NCBI RefSeq assembly: GCF_029193815.1
Contig: NZ_JARFVC010000003.1
Location: 1 to 64,000 of the forward strand
Source of the DNA: Cytobacillus sp. S13-E01
Lineage (GTDB): Bacteria > Bacillota > Bacilli > Bacillales > Bacillaceae_L
Direction: 5' to 3'
DNA length: 64,000 nt
A program made the position numbers and the translations under genes. The notes beneath the pieces are model-generated. The model ran no database searches, had not been told where the DNA came from, and saw nothing but the letters and a program-made list of their open reading frames with translations. Position 1 is the stretch's first letter, and the number at the start of each line of letters is the position of its first letter. Shown one piece after another: positions 8,494-17,734 of the stretch.

Positions 8494-9093
8494 ATGTCTA
8501 TTTCATTGCTAAAGGGACAAAGAATTGACTTAACTAAAGGTAATGCCGGATTATCAAAAATAATGATCGGACTTGGTTGGGATCCTGTACAAACTAAAAA
8601 AGCTGGATTCTTAGGATTTGGTGCTTCAACACCAAATATAGATTGTGATGCATCCGTTCTTATGTTAGAAGATGATAAATTTACAAACAAAAAAAATCTT
8701 ATATATTTTGGTAATTTAAAAAGCTCATGTGGCAGTGTTCAACATACTGGGGATAATATAACCGGTCAAGGTGATGGGGATGACGAACAAGTACTCGTTG
8801 ATCTCAACAAAGTTCCACAAAACATCAATAAGATAGTTTTTGTTGTTAATATTTATGATTGTGTAAAACGGAAACAAGATTTTGGAATGATTAAAAATGC
8901 ATTTATTAGAGTTGTAAATAGTGCTAATAATCAAGAGATGCTAAAGTTTAATTTAACTGATAACTACTCTGGTAAAACTAGTTTAGTTGTTGCAGAGATT
9001 TACAGACATGGAAGTGAGTGGAAATTCGCTGCGGTAGGTAATGGTACAAGTGATGCCAAATTAGAAGACATCGTTAATGGTTATAACAAATAA
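8494..9093 (+). CDS. TerD-family protein (YceC-like)
   Basis: This 199-residue protein is the first of three TerD domain paralogues. TerD proteins are calcium-binding beta-sandwich proteins linked to tellurite and general envelope or metal stress. It shows [11 protein letters not shown] at the start, HTGDNITGQGDGDDE near 85 and a C-terminal EIYRHGSEWKFAAVG. Unlike its neighbours it has IDCDAS instead of DFDLDAS and a longer loop before it (GFLGFGASTPN), so its metal site may be altered. It starts the gene run yceC-yceD-yceE-yceF as in B. subtilis. Confidence 0.9.
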   Translation: MSISLLKGQRIDLTKGNAGLSKIMIGLGWDPVQTKKAGFLGFGASTPNIDCDASVLMLEDDKFTNKKNLIYFGNLKSSCGSVQHTGDNITGQGDGDDEQVLVDLNKVPQNINKIVFVVNIYDCVKRKQDFGMIKNAFIRVVNSANNQEMLKFNLTDNYSGKTSLVVAEIYRHGSEWKFAAVGNGTSDAKLEDIVNGYNK

Positions 9094-9151
9094 CTTCCTT
9101 ATACTACTGGAAAATATAAGCAAAACCAAAATTGAGAGGATGGAAAATTAA

Positions 9152-9730
9152 ATGGCTATTTCATTATCTAAAGGTCAAAAAGTTGATTTAACTAAAACAA
9201 ACCCTGGTTTATCAAAGGTAGTAGTTGGACTTGGTTGGGATACAAATAAGTATGATGGTGGGAAAGATTTTGATCTAGATGCTAGCGTATTCTTACTGGA
9301 TGCAAATGGAAAATGTGCATCTGAAGCTGACTTTGTATTTTATAATCAATTAAAGGCTGGAGCGGGTTCTGTTGAACACACTGGTGACAATCGTACTGGT
9401 GAAGGTGATGGGGACGACGAAAAAGTTAAAGTTAATTTAGGTTCTGTACCAGCAAGTGTTGAAAAAATCGCCTTTGTTATCACAATCCATGATGGTGAAG
9501 CAAGAAACCAAAACTTTGGTCAAGTTTCCAATGCTTTTGTAAGAATTGTTAGCGAAGATAACAATGAAGAAATTATTCGTTATGACCTAGGGGAAGATTT
9601 TTCAATTGAAACAGCTATTATCGTCGGAGAATTATACCGTCATAATGGAGAGTGGAAATTCTCAGCGGTAGGTTCTGGTTATCAAGGTGGACTTGGACGT
9701 ATTGCTACAGACTATGGCCTATCTATTTAA
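9152..9730 (+). CDS. yceD: TerD-family protein (YceD-like)
   Basis: This is a 192-residue canonical TerD. It has [20 protein letters not shown] near residue 25, [15 protein letters not shown] near 85, [12 protein letters not shown] near 128 and [19 protein letters not shown] at the end. The clustered acidic residues are those that bind calcium in the family. GAGAGGATGG precedes the ATG at a suitable distance. A strong hairpin follows the gene, so downstream genes may be read at a different level. It is likely cytosolic and stress-induced. In B. subtilis the orthologous operon is under extracytoplasmic and general stress sigma factors; no such promoter was identified here. Confidence 0.92.
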   Translation: MAISLSKGQKVDLTKTNPGLSKVVVGLGWDTNKYDGGKDFDLDASVFLLDANGKCASEADFVFYNQLKAGAGSVEHTGDNRTGEGDGDDEKVKVNLGSVPASVEKIAFVITIHDGEARNQNFGQVSNAFVRIVSEDNNEEIIRYDLGEDFSIETAIIVGELYRHNGEWKFSAVGSGYQGGLGRIATDYGLSI

Positions 9731-9742
9731 AAAGTAATAAAA

Positions 9743-9775
9743 GAAGACAAGAAATAGATTCATGTTCTTGTCTTC
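9743..9775 (+). terminator. intra-operon terminator or attenuator between terD genes
   Basis: GAAGACAAGAA pairs with TTCTTGTCTTC (11 bp perfect), followed by TCTTTTC. It stands between the second and third terD genes and may set their expression ratio. Confidence 0.65.
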
Positions 9776-9815
9776 TCTTTTCTACTCTACTAATTAAATA
9801 ATGGGGGTATTTACT

Positions 9816-10394
9816 ATGGCTGTTCAGTTATCAAAAGGACAACGTATTGATTTAACAAAAACAAATCCTGGTTTAGTTAAAGCGATGATTGGTCTAGGTT
9901 GGGATACAAATAAATATCAAGGTGGACGTGACTTTGACTTAGATGCTTCTGCTTTTTTAGTAGATGAGAACGATAAATGTTTAAATGATCAAGACTTTGT
10001 ATTTTATAATAATCTTTCACATCCTTCTGGAGCAGTTGTTCATAGTGGGGATAACCGAACAGGAGAAGGTGATGGAGATGATGAACAGTTAATCGTTGAT
10101 TTCTCTAAAATTCCTTCAAATGTGCATAAAATTGGAATAACCGTAACGATTCATGATGCAAATACACGTCACCAAAATTTTGGACAAGTTTCAAATGCTT
10201 TTGTTCGTGTATTGGACGATTCTAACAATCAAGAATTGCTGCGTTTTGATTTAGGAGAAGATTTCTCAATTGAAACAGCTGTTGTCATTTGCGAATTGTA
10301 TCGCTATGGGAATGATTGGAAATTCAGTGCCGTTGGTAGTGGATTTTCAGGAGGTTTAGCAGATTTATGCAGTAATTACGGTTTACAAGTTTAA
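9816..10394 (+). CDS. yceE: TerD-family protein (YceE-like)
   Basis: This is a 192-residue TerD protein. The start is ATG at 9816, behind GGGGGT; the ATG five codons upstream overlaps that ribosome site. It shows [43 protein letters not shown] and [14 protein letters not shown], with all the acidic calcium-site residues kept. It is followed after 53 bases by the TerC gene. TerD and TerC proteins are thought to form a membrane-associated metal-sensing complex, so co-expression is expected. Confidence 0.92.
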   Translation: MAVQLSKGQRIDLTKTNPGLVKAMIGLGWDTNKYQGGRDFDLDASAFLVDENDKCLNDQDFVFYNNLSHPSGAVVHSGDNRTGEGDGDDEQLIVDFSKIPSNVHKIGITVTIHDANTRHQNFGQVSNAFVRVLDDSNNQELLRFDLGEDFSIETAVVICELYRYGNDWKFSAVGSGFSGGLADLCSNYGLQV

Positions 10395-10447
10395 AGAGAC
10401 CCTGAACGTAAATTCTTCGTTCGGCTCAATAATAGGAGGAGCAACAA

Positions 10448-11230
10448 TTGGAGATTTTACAACAGATTTTTTCAACATACGCGATGTTTTTTGACTTCGA
10501 AATGTGGGGTGAGGTTTTATCTGATCCAGTATCATGGGGATTAATAGGAACATTAGTCGTTATAGAGGGTCTATTATCAGCAGATAACGCATTAGTACTT
10601 GCGGTATTAGTAAAGCACTTACCCGAGAAACAAAGAAAAAGGGCTCTTATGTATGGTCTTTTAGGTGCTTATTTCTTCCGCTTCTTATTCATCGGAGTAG
10701 GTGTATATTTAGTTAAGTTCACATTTATTAAAGTTTTAGGTGCCGCCTATTTAGGGTGGATTGTAATCAAATACTTCCGTGAGAAAAATAGCAATAAAGA
10801 TGGTGAAGATGAGGTTAAGGAATTTAATAAGACTTCATGGTTAGTACGTACTTTTGGTTTGTTTTGGGCTACTGTAATATCAGTAGAAATGGTAGACATT
10901 GCATTTAGCGTAGATTCTATCCTAGCTGCTTTTGCTATCTCAGATAAAGTTTGGGTATTACTTGTTGGTGGTATGCTAGGAATTCTTATGATGCGTACTA
11001 TTGCAGGTGTATTCTTAAAACTAATTGATAAGTTCCCTGAATTAGAAACTACTGCATTTGTTTTAATTGGTATAATTTCAGCTAAAATGTTCGCAAGTAT
11101 ATTCGGGTTCAGTTTAGACCATCTTCTTTTCTTTGCAATAATAATTGTTTCATTCCTAGCAACATTTGTAATTCACTATTATAACAAAGCTAAGGCAACG
11201 CGTAAGGAAGCTGCTGCTTCAAAAGAATAA
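10448..11230 (+). CDS. yceF: TerC-family integral membrane protein (YceF-like)
   Basis: This is a 260-residue membrane protein with about seven hydrophobic helices. The family's acidic intramembrane motifs are present: EGLLSADNALVLAVLVKHLP near residue 40 and EMVDIAFSVDSILAAFAIS near 145. These Asp and Glu residues are believed to handle metal ions; TerC relatives have been tied to manganese export and to tellurite resistance. The start is TTG, with AGGAGG about seven bases upstream. It closes the terDDD-terC run, and a terminator follows. Confidence 0.92.
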   Translation: MEILQQIFSTYAMFFDFEMWGEVLSDPVSWGLIGTLVVIEGLLSADNALVLAVLVKHLPEKQRKRALMYGLLGAYFFRFLFIGVGVYLVKFTFIKVLGAAYLGWIVIKYFREKNSNKDGEDEVKEFNKTSWLVRTFGLFWATVISVEMVDIAFSVDSILAAFAISDKVWVLLVGGMLGILMMRTIAGVFLKLIDKFPELETTAFVLIGIISAKMFASIFGFSLDHLLFFAIIIVSFLATFVIHYYNKAKATRKEAAASKE

Positions 11231-11237
11231 TAAGTAG

Positions 11238-11269
11238 AAAGAAGGAGTTAGAAACATATCTCCTTCTTT
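11238..11269 (+). terminator. terminator after terC
   Basis: AAAGAAGGAG pairs with CTCCTTCTTT, followed by a T run. Confidence 0.8.
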
Positions 11270-11274
11270 TTTAT

Positions 11275-11413
11275 CCCACGCTTAAGTGGGGGATCAACTG
11301 CCCCTAAAGGTCCGACGAAGCACAGGATGTGCAAGTATGGCGTAGCGCATAGGACGTGCGCGCTCCTAGCGTTATAAGTTCAACTAACAATCAGTTGGGG
11401 ATAAAGACCCCCA
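11275..11413. repeat. composite palindromic element between terC and the lyase gene
   Basis: CCCAC-GCTTAA-GTGGG opens a structured block. Its middle (CGAAGCACAGGATGTGCAAG, then GGACGTGCGCG) matches a module of the dispersed repeat at 18.97-19.03 kb. Its end has AATCAGTTGGGG facing CCCCCATTGATT. It looks like a repeat or a worn insertion-element end placed inside the Ter cluster. Confidence 0.5.
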
Positions 11414-11452
11414 TTGATTGAAGGTTCACTTTATAAATTAAGAGGTGTTATT

Positions 11453-12649
11453 TTGAGATATTTTAATTATCTATCCGAATTACAAAGAGAAGGTATTTTC
11501 TTAATGAAACCCACGATCGTAACAAAATCGACTCCCAAAGACCTTTTGCAATATAGTTTAGGGGCTACATTATATATGCCTTCAACCAGACATGATATTG
11601 CCGAACTTGTTATTTCAAAAAAATATACAGAACTCTGTTCAATGGTACTTTGTCTTGAAGATGCAATAGGAGACAACGAGGTTGAAATGGCAGAAGCCAT
11701 GGTTATAAAGCATATTGAAGCAATCTATAATTCCCTAAAAGAACAGGTTATTTCTACAGAAGAACTTCCACTAATTTTTCTTCGGGTAAGATCACCAGAA
11801 CAGATGTCGCGTATAAGTTACCAGCTTAAAGAGTCACTTGATTGCTTAACAGGCTTTGTGTTTCCTAAGTTTTCCGTTTACAACGCGACAGCCTATCTAG
11901 AGAATTTAGTTACTATCGTAAAAGAAACCAACATTAAATTATATGGAATGCCAATATTTGAAACACCTGATATCATCGATAAAGAAACAAGAGTAATGAA
12001 TTTTTTGACGATAAAAAAACTTTTAGAAAACTATAAAGATTCTATATTGAACATTCGAATCGGTGCTACAGATCTATGTGGACTATATGGTATACGACGA
12101 AATTGCCATACAACGATATATGATATTTCAATTATACGAGACTTTATAACTGATTTAATTAATTTCTTTGCTCGAGATTATGTGATCTCAGGACCAGTGT
12201 GGGAGTATTTTGAAAACTCAACTACTAGAATATTAAAACCACAATTACGTCAATCTCCATTCTCTGAAAGTTATGGTGAGGGGGGACTAAAAGTACGTAC
12301 TCAATTGCTGAGTGAATATGGTGACGGATTAATCAAGGAAACACTATTAGACCTAGCTAATGGACTGAATGGGAAAACGGTAATTCACCCAAATCATGTG
12401 AAGATTGTCCAAAGTCTTATTGTAGTGTCCAATGAAGAGTATTTAGATGCATTATCAATAGTTGAAAACTATACTGGAAATGTAGGTGTAGTAAAAAGTG
12501 AATACTTAAATAAGATGAACGAAATAAAACCACATTACCTATGGGCCGATAAGGTTTTGAAAAAATCCAAGATTTACGGGGTGTATCATGACAACCACAA
12601 CTTCATCGACTTACTTGCAGAATCAACCTACTCTTCAAATCTCGTCTAA
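11453..12649 (+). CDS. CitE/HpcH-like C-C lyase of the Ter biosynthetic module
   Basis: This 398-residue protein is related to the HpcH/HpaI aldolase and citrate-lyase beta-subunit fold. It has MVLCLEDAIGDNEVEMAEAM near 65 (metal-site acidic residues), LIFLRVRSPEQ near 108, GMPIFETPDIID near 170 and KTVIHPNHVKIVQSL near 310. The start is TTG at 11453, behind AGAGGTG; the earlier ATG at 11414 lies in a palindromic element. A lyase of this kind belongs to the predicted nucleoside-like metabolite pathway of Ter systems. It overlaps the next gene by 62 bases, which suggests translational coupling. Confidence 0.75.
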   Translation: MRYFNYLSELQREGIFLMKPTIVTKSTPKDLLQYSLGATLYMPSTRHDIAELVISKKYTELCSMVLCLEDAIGDNEVEMAEAMVIKHIEAIYNSLKEQVISTEELPLIFLRVRSPEQMSRISYQLKESLDCLTGFVFPKFSVYNATAYLENLVTIVKETNIKLYGMPIFETPDIIDKETRVMNFLTIKKLLENYKDSILNIRIGATDLCGLYGIRRNCHTTIYDISIIRDFITDLINFFARDYVISGPVWEYFENSTTRILKPQLRQSPFSESYGEGGLKVRTQLLSEYGDGLIKETLLDLANGLNGKTVIHPNHVKIVQSLIVVSNEEYLDALSIVENYTGNVGVVKSEYLNKMNEIKPHYLWADKVLKKSKIYGVYHDNHNFIDLLAESTYSSNLV

Positions 12650-13970
12650 CATGTCAGTAAAGTTAAATATCATCTCGAATCCTCTTAATCTTGCAATGGA
12701 TGAATTATTTTTAATGGCAGCAAGAGTTAATAAAAAAAGAGGATTTCTTTTTGTCAGTAAAGTTCTAGGAAAACATTTACCTGTACATCCCTTGAAACCA
12801 TTACTTACTTCTGGATTATTAGCAATAGAGCACTATGAAAATGCAACTGGACAACGTGTTCATACTAAACCAGCAATACTAAATGGATTTTTATCAGAAG
12901 ATTCTGCTGTTATAGAAGAAGCTTATCAATTACTGTCAGAGTTAAATCTAAGACTAGGCGAAGATCCAATCATTATTGGATTTGCAGAAACAGCTACTTC
13001 ATTAGGGCATGCATTTTTTGATTGTATAAAAGCTGCTTTTTATATCCATACCACTAGAGAATCTGTTGATGGTTTGACTTCAAATTTAGAATTTGAGGAA
13101 GAACACTCACATGCTGTCGATCAACACTGTTTTATCGATATTAGCCAAATTGATAACCAAAAACCTATTATTTTAGTGGATGACGAAATTACTACGGGTA
13201 AAACGGCTATTAACATTATTCGTAATATACATGCTAAATTTCCAAGACGAAACTACTCAGTTATTTCAATACTGGATTGGCGATCAGAAAATAATGTGAG
13301 GCAGTTTTTAGACTTAGAAAAAGAATTAGACATCACCATCAACACATGTTCTTTAATATCAGGAGAAATGGTGTTTGACGGAGAGGCATTAGAGAGTGTG
13401 AATTATAATTATTCACCATTACCAAAGCAAAATAAAGTGAATCATAGAGTAATAGATGTTTCTAAGTTCTTTACCCAGACTAGTTATAATAATGAAATGC
13501 ATATACCATATATTAATGAAACGGGCAGATTTGGGATAACAAACAAAGATAGACTAGGCATTGATCAGGCTTGTGCTGATGCTGGAAAATATTTAAGTGC
13601 CTTTAGTTATGGTGCTAAGACCCTTTGCTTAGGAACCGGAGAATTTATGTATCTTCCGATGAAAATATCGGCTCATCTAGGTAAAGGGGTAAAATTCCAT
13701 TCGACAACAAGAAGTCCAATTCTTCCAGAAGTTAAAGAAAAATATGCAATCCAAAACGGCTTTACATTTTTTAATCCGGAAGATTTAGAGATTGTTCATT
13801 ATATATATAACATACCAAAGGATCATTATGATGAAGTCTATCTCTTTTTTGAAAAAGAAATTACCGAGGATTCTCTAAAGGGACTAATGGATATAGTTAG
13901 AGACAGAGGAATACAGCATGTGAATATTGTTATATGTTCTAAGAAAAAAAGGAGTGAGCAATGTGAATAG
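12588..13970 (+). CDS. phosphoribosyltransferase with TRSP domain
   Basis: This is a 460-residue two-domain protein. The N-terminal half is a type I phosphoribosyltransferase with the PRPP-binding loop IILVDDEITTGKTAINI near residue 205. The C-terminal half (about 310-455) is the TRSP domain, named for the motif seen here as HSTTRSPILPE. Proteins of this architecture occur in Ter gene neighbourhoods, where they are predicted to build or remodel a nucleoside-like compound. The ATG has GGGGTG four bases upstream and lies inside the end of the lyase gene. A second in-frame ATG just after the upstream stop is an alternative start. Confidence 0.85.
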   Translation: MTTTTSSTYLQNQPTLQISSNMSVKLNIISNPLNLAMDELFLMAARVNKKRGFLFVSKVLGKHLPVHPLKPLLTSGLLAIEHYENATGQRVHTKPAILNGFLSEDSAVIEEAYQLLSELNLRLGEDPIIIGFAETATSLGHAFFDCIKAAFYIHTTRESVDGLTSNLEFEEEHSHAVDQHCFIDISQIDNQKPIILVDDEITTGKTAINIIRNIHAKFPRRNYSVISILDWRSENNVRQFLDLEKELDITINTCSLISGEMVFDGEALESVNYNYSPLPKQNKVNHRVIDVSKFFTQTSYNNEMHIPYINETGRFGITNKDRLGIDQACADAGKYLSAFSYGAKTLCLGTGEFMYLPMKISAHLGKGVKFHSTTRSPILPEVKEKYAIQNGFTFFNPEDLEIVHYIYNIPKDHYDEVYLFFEKEITEDSLKGLMDIVRDRGIQHVNIVICSKKKRSEQCE

Positions 13971-15072
13971 CGCTCTTTCTAAAATAGGTAGCTATCCTGA
14001 GCAAGATGTTACCTTCTTATTAAAAGATTTGTCACATATTAATATAGAGAAAAAGACGATGGAAAGAGAACTGTCGATCCAAAATGGAGTTCATTACTCA
14101 GAAATGCTCCCGGTTGAGTATAAGCCATCAGACGACTATATGAAGTTGTTTTATGAATCACTCGAAACTAGCAAGGAGAAGGTCGCCTTATCTGTTGCAG
14201 TGGTTGCTGAACAAATTGTTAGAAAAAGGGGACTTAATATTGTTCTTTGTAGCCTTGCTCGCGCTGGGACTCCTATTGGTGTACTGATAAGGAGATATAT
14301 TGAGTTGAAGTATGATGCCTTCATTCCGCATTTTAGTATATCAATTGTTCGTGATAGAGGAATTGATGAGAACGCCTTAAACTTTATAGCATTACATTAT
14401 CCTAAGCAGGAGATAATTTTCGTTGATGGATGGACGGGTAAAGGGGCAATCACAAGAGAGTTAGATCTATCAATTAAAAATTATAATGAGAAATATAATA
14501 AGCAATTATCTTCTGAATTAGCTGTTTTAACAGATCCTGGTTATTGTTCTACTTTATATGGAACGAGAGAAGATTTCTTAATCCCGAGTGCTTGCTTAAA
14601 CTCAACTGTTTCTGGTTTAGTTAGTAGAACGGTAGTAAATAAGACATGGATTGGATCTGATGATTTTCATGGGGCTAAGTATTATAGAGAATTATTGCCC
14701 GAAGATGTTTCTAACTATTATGTAGATACGATTACAAATGAATTTCAAAAGGTTTTTTCGATTGTGGATAGTAAACTAGAGGTTCTACAAGCCACTCATG
14801 AAGAACCAAACTGGAAAGGTTTAAAGTCCATTCAAAGGATTCAGCAAGAGTTTTCTATTGATAATACAAATTATATTAAACCAGGTGTAGGAGAAACAAC
14901 AAGGGTATTATTGAGAAGGGTTCCATGGAAGATACTAATTAACCCAAGCCAAAAGCATCATTTGGAACATATCATCTTACTGGCAAAAGATCGAGGAGTT
15001 CCTATCCAAGAATATACTAGAATGTCCTACAGCTGCTGTGGTTTAATAAAACAATTGGAGAAAAAGTCATGA
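13963..15072 (+). CDS. StiP/PRTase-like protein with C-terminal PELOTA RNA-binding domain
   Basis: This is a 369-residue partner of the preceding enzyme. The main domain (about residues 15-260) is the family first described as a phosphoribosyltransferase relative and now named StiP, a predicted cysteine protease. It has VLCSLARAGTPIGVLIRRY and IIFVDGWTGKGAITREL. A smaller C-terminal domain (about 280-365) resembles PELOTA-type RNA-binding domains. The start is GTG at 13963, behind AGGAGTGAG, overlapping the upstream stop by eight bases; the longer frame from 13927 lies within the upstream gene. Whether it is a protease or a transferase cannot be told here. Confidence 0.8.
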   Translation: MNSALSKIGSYPEQDVTFLLKDLSHINIEKKTMERELSIQNGVHYSEMLPVEYKPSDDYMKLFYESLETSKEKVALSVAVVAEQIVRKRGLNIVLCSLARAGTPIGVLIRRYIELKYDAFIPHFSISIVRDRGIDENALNFIALHYPKQEIIFVDGWTGKGAITRELDLSIKNYNEKYNKQLSSELAVLTDPGYCSTLYGTREDFLIPSACLNSTVSGLVSRTVVNKTWIGSDDFHGAKYYRELLPEDVSNYYVDTITNEFQKVFSIVDSKLEVLQATHEEPNWKGLKSIQRIQQEFSIDNTNYIKPGVGETTRVLLRRVPWKILINPSQKHHLEHIILLAKDRGVPIQEYTRMSYSCCGLIKQLEKKS

Positions 15073-15866
15073 GAGCATTCGCGAGTGATCTGGATCGAAC
15101 CTTAATCTATTCTACAAAAATGTTAAATACACATCAAACAAATAGTCCCTGCGAATTAATTGAAACAGTTGATGGTAGGCAAATATCTTATATTTCATTA
15201 AAAACGAAAGCTTCTCTTAGTAAATTAAATAGAGAAATGTATTTCATTCCCGTAACAACCAGAACAATTAGTCAATATAAGAGAATCCATTTATTTCAAA
15301 CTGAAATTATACCTGAGTATGCAATTACAAGTAATGGCGGTCATATCCTAAAGGGTGGTTCAGTGTTGCAAGACTGGACAAACTATATTCATGAGCAATT
15401 AAAAGCTTGTTTGTCTTTAGATGAAATGATAAAAAGGATTAGAAATATAGCAAATCCACAATGGGTTGAACAGATTAATCAGGCTGACAACCTATTTATT
15501 TATTTGTTTATAAATAGAAGTCTTATTACAAATAAAGAAATAACTGACCTTAATGAATGGGCTCGAAATCTTGGCTGGCAAATGTCACTTCAAGGTAGAA
15601 AACTTTACCTTATTCCTTTTCCTATTAATAAATGGAAAGCTGTTGAATTCCTTTGTAACGAATTGAACGTAAGTACTATTTATTCAGCAGGTGATTCATT
15701 GTTAGATTATGATTTAATTACGAACGGACATTTTGGAGTTGCTCCTTTGCATGGAGAAGTGTTAGAACATTATCCTACTCTTAACAAAACTACTTCTTCA
15801 GGGATGGAAGCTTCAGAGGAAATTGTAGAATTGATTCATAATAAGGTTTTTACAAAATCACCGTAA
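15069..15866 (+). CDS. HAD-superfamily hydrolase of the Ter cluster
   Basis: This is a 265-residue haloacid-dehalogenase-fold phosphatase. It has the nucleophile motif DLDRTLI at residues 7-13, a threonine motif in FIPVTTRT near 58, a lysine (INKWKAVEFL) near 180 and GDSLLDYDLI near 203, the acidic metal site. The cap domain suggests a Cof or sucrose-phosphatase-like type. Its ATG overlaps the StiP stop as ATGA, so the two are translationally coupled. It presumably dephosphorylates an intermediate made by the neighbouring transferases. A 237-bp leader follows. Confidence 0.85.
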   Translation: MRAFASDLDRTLIYSTKMLNTHQTNSPCELIETVDGRQISYISLKTKASLSKLNREMYFIPVTTRTISQYKRIHLFQTEIIPEYAITSNGGHILKGGSVLQDWTNYIHEQLKACLSLDEMIKRIRNIANPQWVEQINQADNLFIYLFINRSLITNKEITDLNEWARNLGWQMSLQGRKLYLIPFPINKWKAVEFLCNELNVSTIYSAGDSLLDYDLITNGHFGVAPLHGEVLEHYPTLNKTTSSGMEASEEIVELIHNKVFTKSP

Positions 15867-16103
15867 AAGCAATGTAGAATTACGCACTACGTACCCGAAG
15901 TAGATTATGTAGGAAAAAGCAGTAGAATTACCATCTCTTTTAGTGTAGATAGATTTGGAATATAATATAAAATAGAGACAAAAAAATATCGAGACCTTAT
16001 AGTTAAGTAAACCGTTGAATGAATTATGTAATTCAATAAATGGCATGGTAGTAAGTATAACCTTGGTCTCCCGAAATTTTATCTTTATAAAGGGGATGAC
16101 ATA
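15867..16103 (+). promoter_or_regulatory. structured leader before yceG
   Basis: The gap has no gene. TATAAT at 15961-15966 is a possible -10 without a clear -35. Beyond it, CGAGACC near 15990 can pair with GGTCTC near 16070, and TTGAAT with ATTCAA within that span, giving a long stem-loop ahead of the AAAGGGGATG ribosome site. It may be a separate promoter for yceG-telA. Confidence 0.35.
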
Positions 16104-17717
16104 ATGAGTAATTATCGTAATCTTCAAATTACTCAAGCTAAACTTGATAGTGATAAATGGAAACTTACTCTCTTTAAGACTCTCCCAGAGAGAACACCTT
16201 ATGAGAAAAGTGATGAATACCGTTTTTGTCAACTATCTGGAAGAATATTAGGTACGAACCATGATGAAACTGATTACTATCTAAATCTTCATGAGTTATA
16301 TACTTCTGAAAAGATTCATGTCTTGAGTGAAATACTAGATAAATCAATCTCTACATTACGGTTTCAAGGTGTTCAAAAGGTACACATGATTAATCAAAAA
16401 GAAAAAGGGTTGTCAGTTAATAGATTTGTAGCTTTTTTAGAAGGGGAACGTTTAATTCCGACTCATCCCAATAATCTTGTGCATCGTCATATAAGACAAA
16501 CGCTAATTTCTGTTTTAGAGACATTTCAACAAAATCACAAAGATGGTTTCAATCATCCAGAATTCCGACGAGTGTTAGTAGATATTATTAAATGGTCTTG
16601 GAATCATCTCAATGGTTGGTTAGAAAATATAAACCTAGAAATTGAAATGCCTCGTGTTATTTGGTATGGAGATGCATCTAAGAGCCAATTGTATTTTCTT
16701 TACTACTTAATGAAACTTGGGTGTGATGTGCTTATTTTTCATCCTGAAGGAAAAGACGAATTTGCAGAGATTGACCCTAAACAGAATATTTCTCAAATTG
16801 TTACTTATCCAGCTACTGGAAAATTAGAACCTTTTCCTAAAGAAAAACCAGACCGTCAATCAACAGTTGCCTATCGAGCAACAAAAGAAATTAATAATGT
16901 ACTATTTCATGAGGGATCTCACCTTTATAAACCATGGCAATTTAGAAATCATCTTCCGACATCGGTGACGTTAAAAACGACCTATGATGAACTATTCTTA
17001 ATTGCTAAAGAACCGGCACATATTCGACAAAATTTTCAAGTTACTAAAGGGACTGTTCTGATTCCTTCAATTTTCTCAAAAATTATGGGTGTCTCTGCAA
17101 ATAAAAAAGAATATTGGGACCGGTTACAAAAGTTATCTGAATCAAAGAATACTGAGTTAATTAGAAATTTCCCTTTTACTAAGGAAGTTATCGCAAATCA
17201 TAAATTCCATTATCAACACGCACTTGATAAAGAGGGCAAGCTTCATCCTAAAAAGATGGTTGAAAGTAATTGGTGGCAATATAAGCATTTACCAGAAGGA
17301 ATTCAACTAGCGATTGCTCATGTTATATCAAATATATGCGCAAGCCCTAAGCTCATCCCGAAAAATAATGAAAAAGTAGAAGATGTTCAACTGTATTTAT
17401 TTACACAAGCCACAGATATTGCACCTAACCACTTAAACTTAATGCAGTTGTTTGATTATTCCCAGGATGTACCTAAGTTAGTTTTATTCAATACAGAGAT
17501 TAATGGATCTCTTTCCCGATCTGATGCTGCTAGGATCTTATTATTCAATGAGCTTGGAATAGACATTGTAATTTATAATCCACCAGGCCATAACTGTATA
17601 GAGCAGTTCATAGATTCTAGTATGTTTGATACGCATTGGCTTGAGGAAATGTCATTTCAACAAGAATTCAAAGAGCCATCTTTTCTTAAAAAGATATTTA
17701 AGTCAATAAAATTTTAG
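16104..17717 (+). CDS. yceG: YceG-family protein
   Basis: This is a 537-residue protein matching B. subtilis YceG, a family described as a putative component of the Ter biosynthetic module. It is soluble, without a signal peptide. Recognisable conserved stretches are PRVIWYGDASKSQLYFLYYL near 190, MKLGCDVLIFHPEGKDEF following it, and LVLFNTEINGSLSRSDAARI near 460. Its biochemical role is not established. AAGGGGATG precedes the ATG. It is followed after 17 bases by telA, the same order as yceG-yceH in B. subtilis. Confidence 0.85.
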   Translation: MSNYRNLQITQAKLDSDKWKLTLFKTLPERTPYEKSDEYRFCQLSGRILGTNHDETDYYLNLHELYTSEKIHVLSEILDKSISTLRFQGVQKVHMINQKEKGLSVNRFVAFLEGERLIPTHPNNLVHRHIRQTLISVLETFQQNHKDGFNHPEFRRVLVDIIKWSWNHLNGWLENINLEIEMPRVIWYGDASKSQLYFLYYLMKLGCDVLIFHPEGKDEFAEIDPKQNISQIVTYPATGKLEPFPKEKPDRQSTVAYRATKEINNVLFHEGSHLYKPWQFRNHLPTSVTLKTTYDELFLIAKEPAHIRQNFQVTKGTVLIPSIFSKIMGVSANKKEYWDRLQKLSESKNTELIRNFPFTKEVIANHKFHYQHALDKEGKLHPKKMVESNWWQYKHLPEGIQLAIAHVISNICASPKLIPKNNEKVEDVQLYLFTQATDIAPNHLNLMQLFDYSQDVPKLVLFNTEINGSLSRSDAARILLFNELGIDIVIYNPPGHNCIEQFIDSSMFDTHWLEEMSFQQEFKEPSFLKKIFKSIKF

Positions 17718-17734
17718 ATTTGGAGTGAAAGTAA

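Noticed and set aside
10395-10447. yybP-ykoY-type riboswitch before terC
   Set aside because: The 53-bp gap is too short and lacks the conserved core; only a small GAACG/CGTTC hairpin is present.
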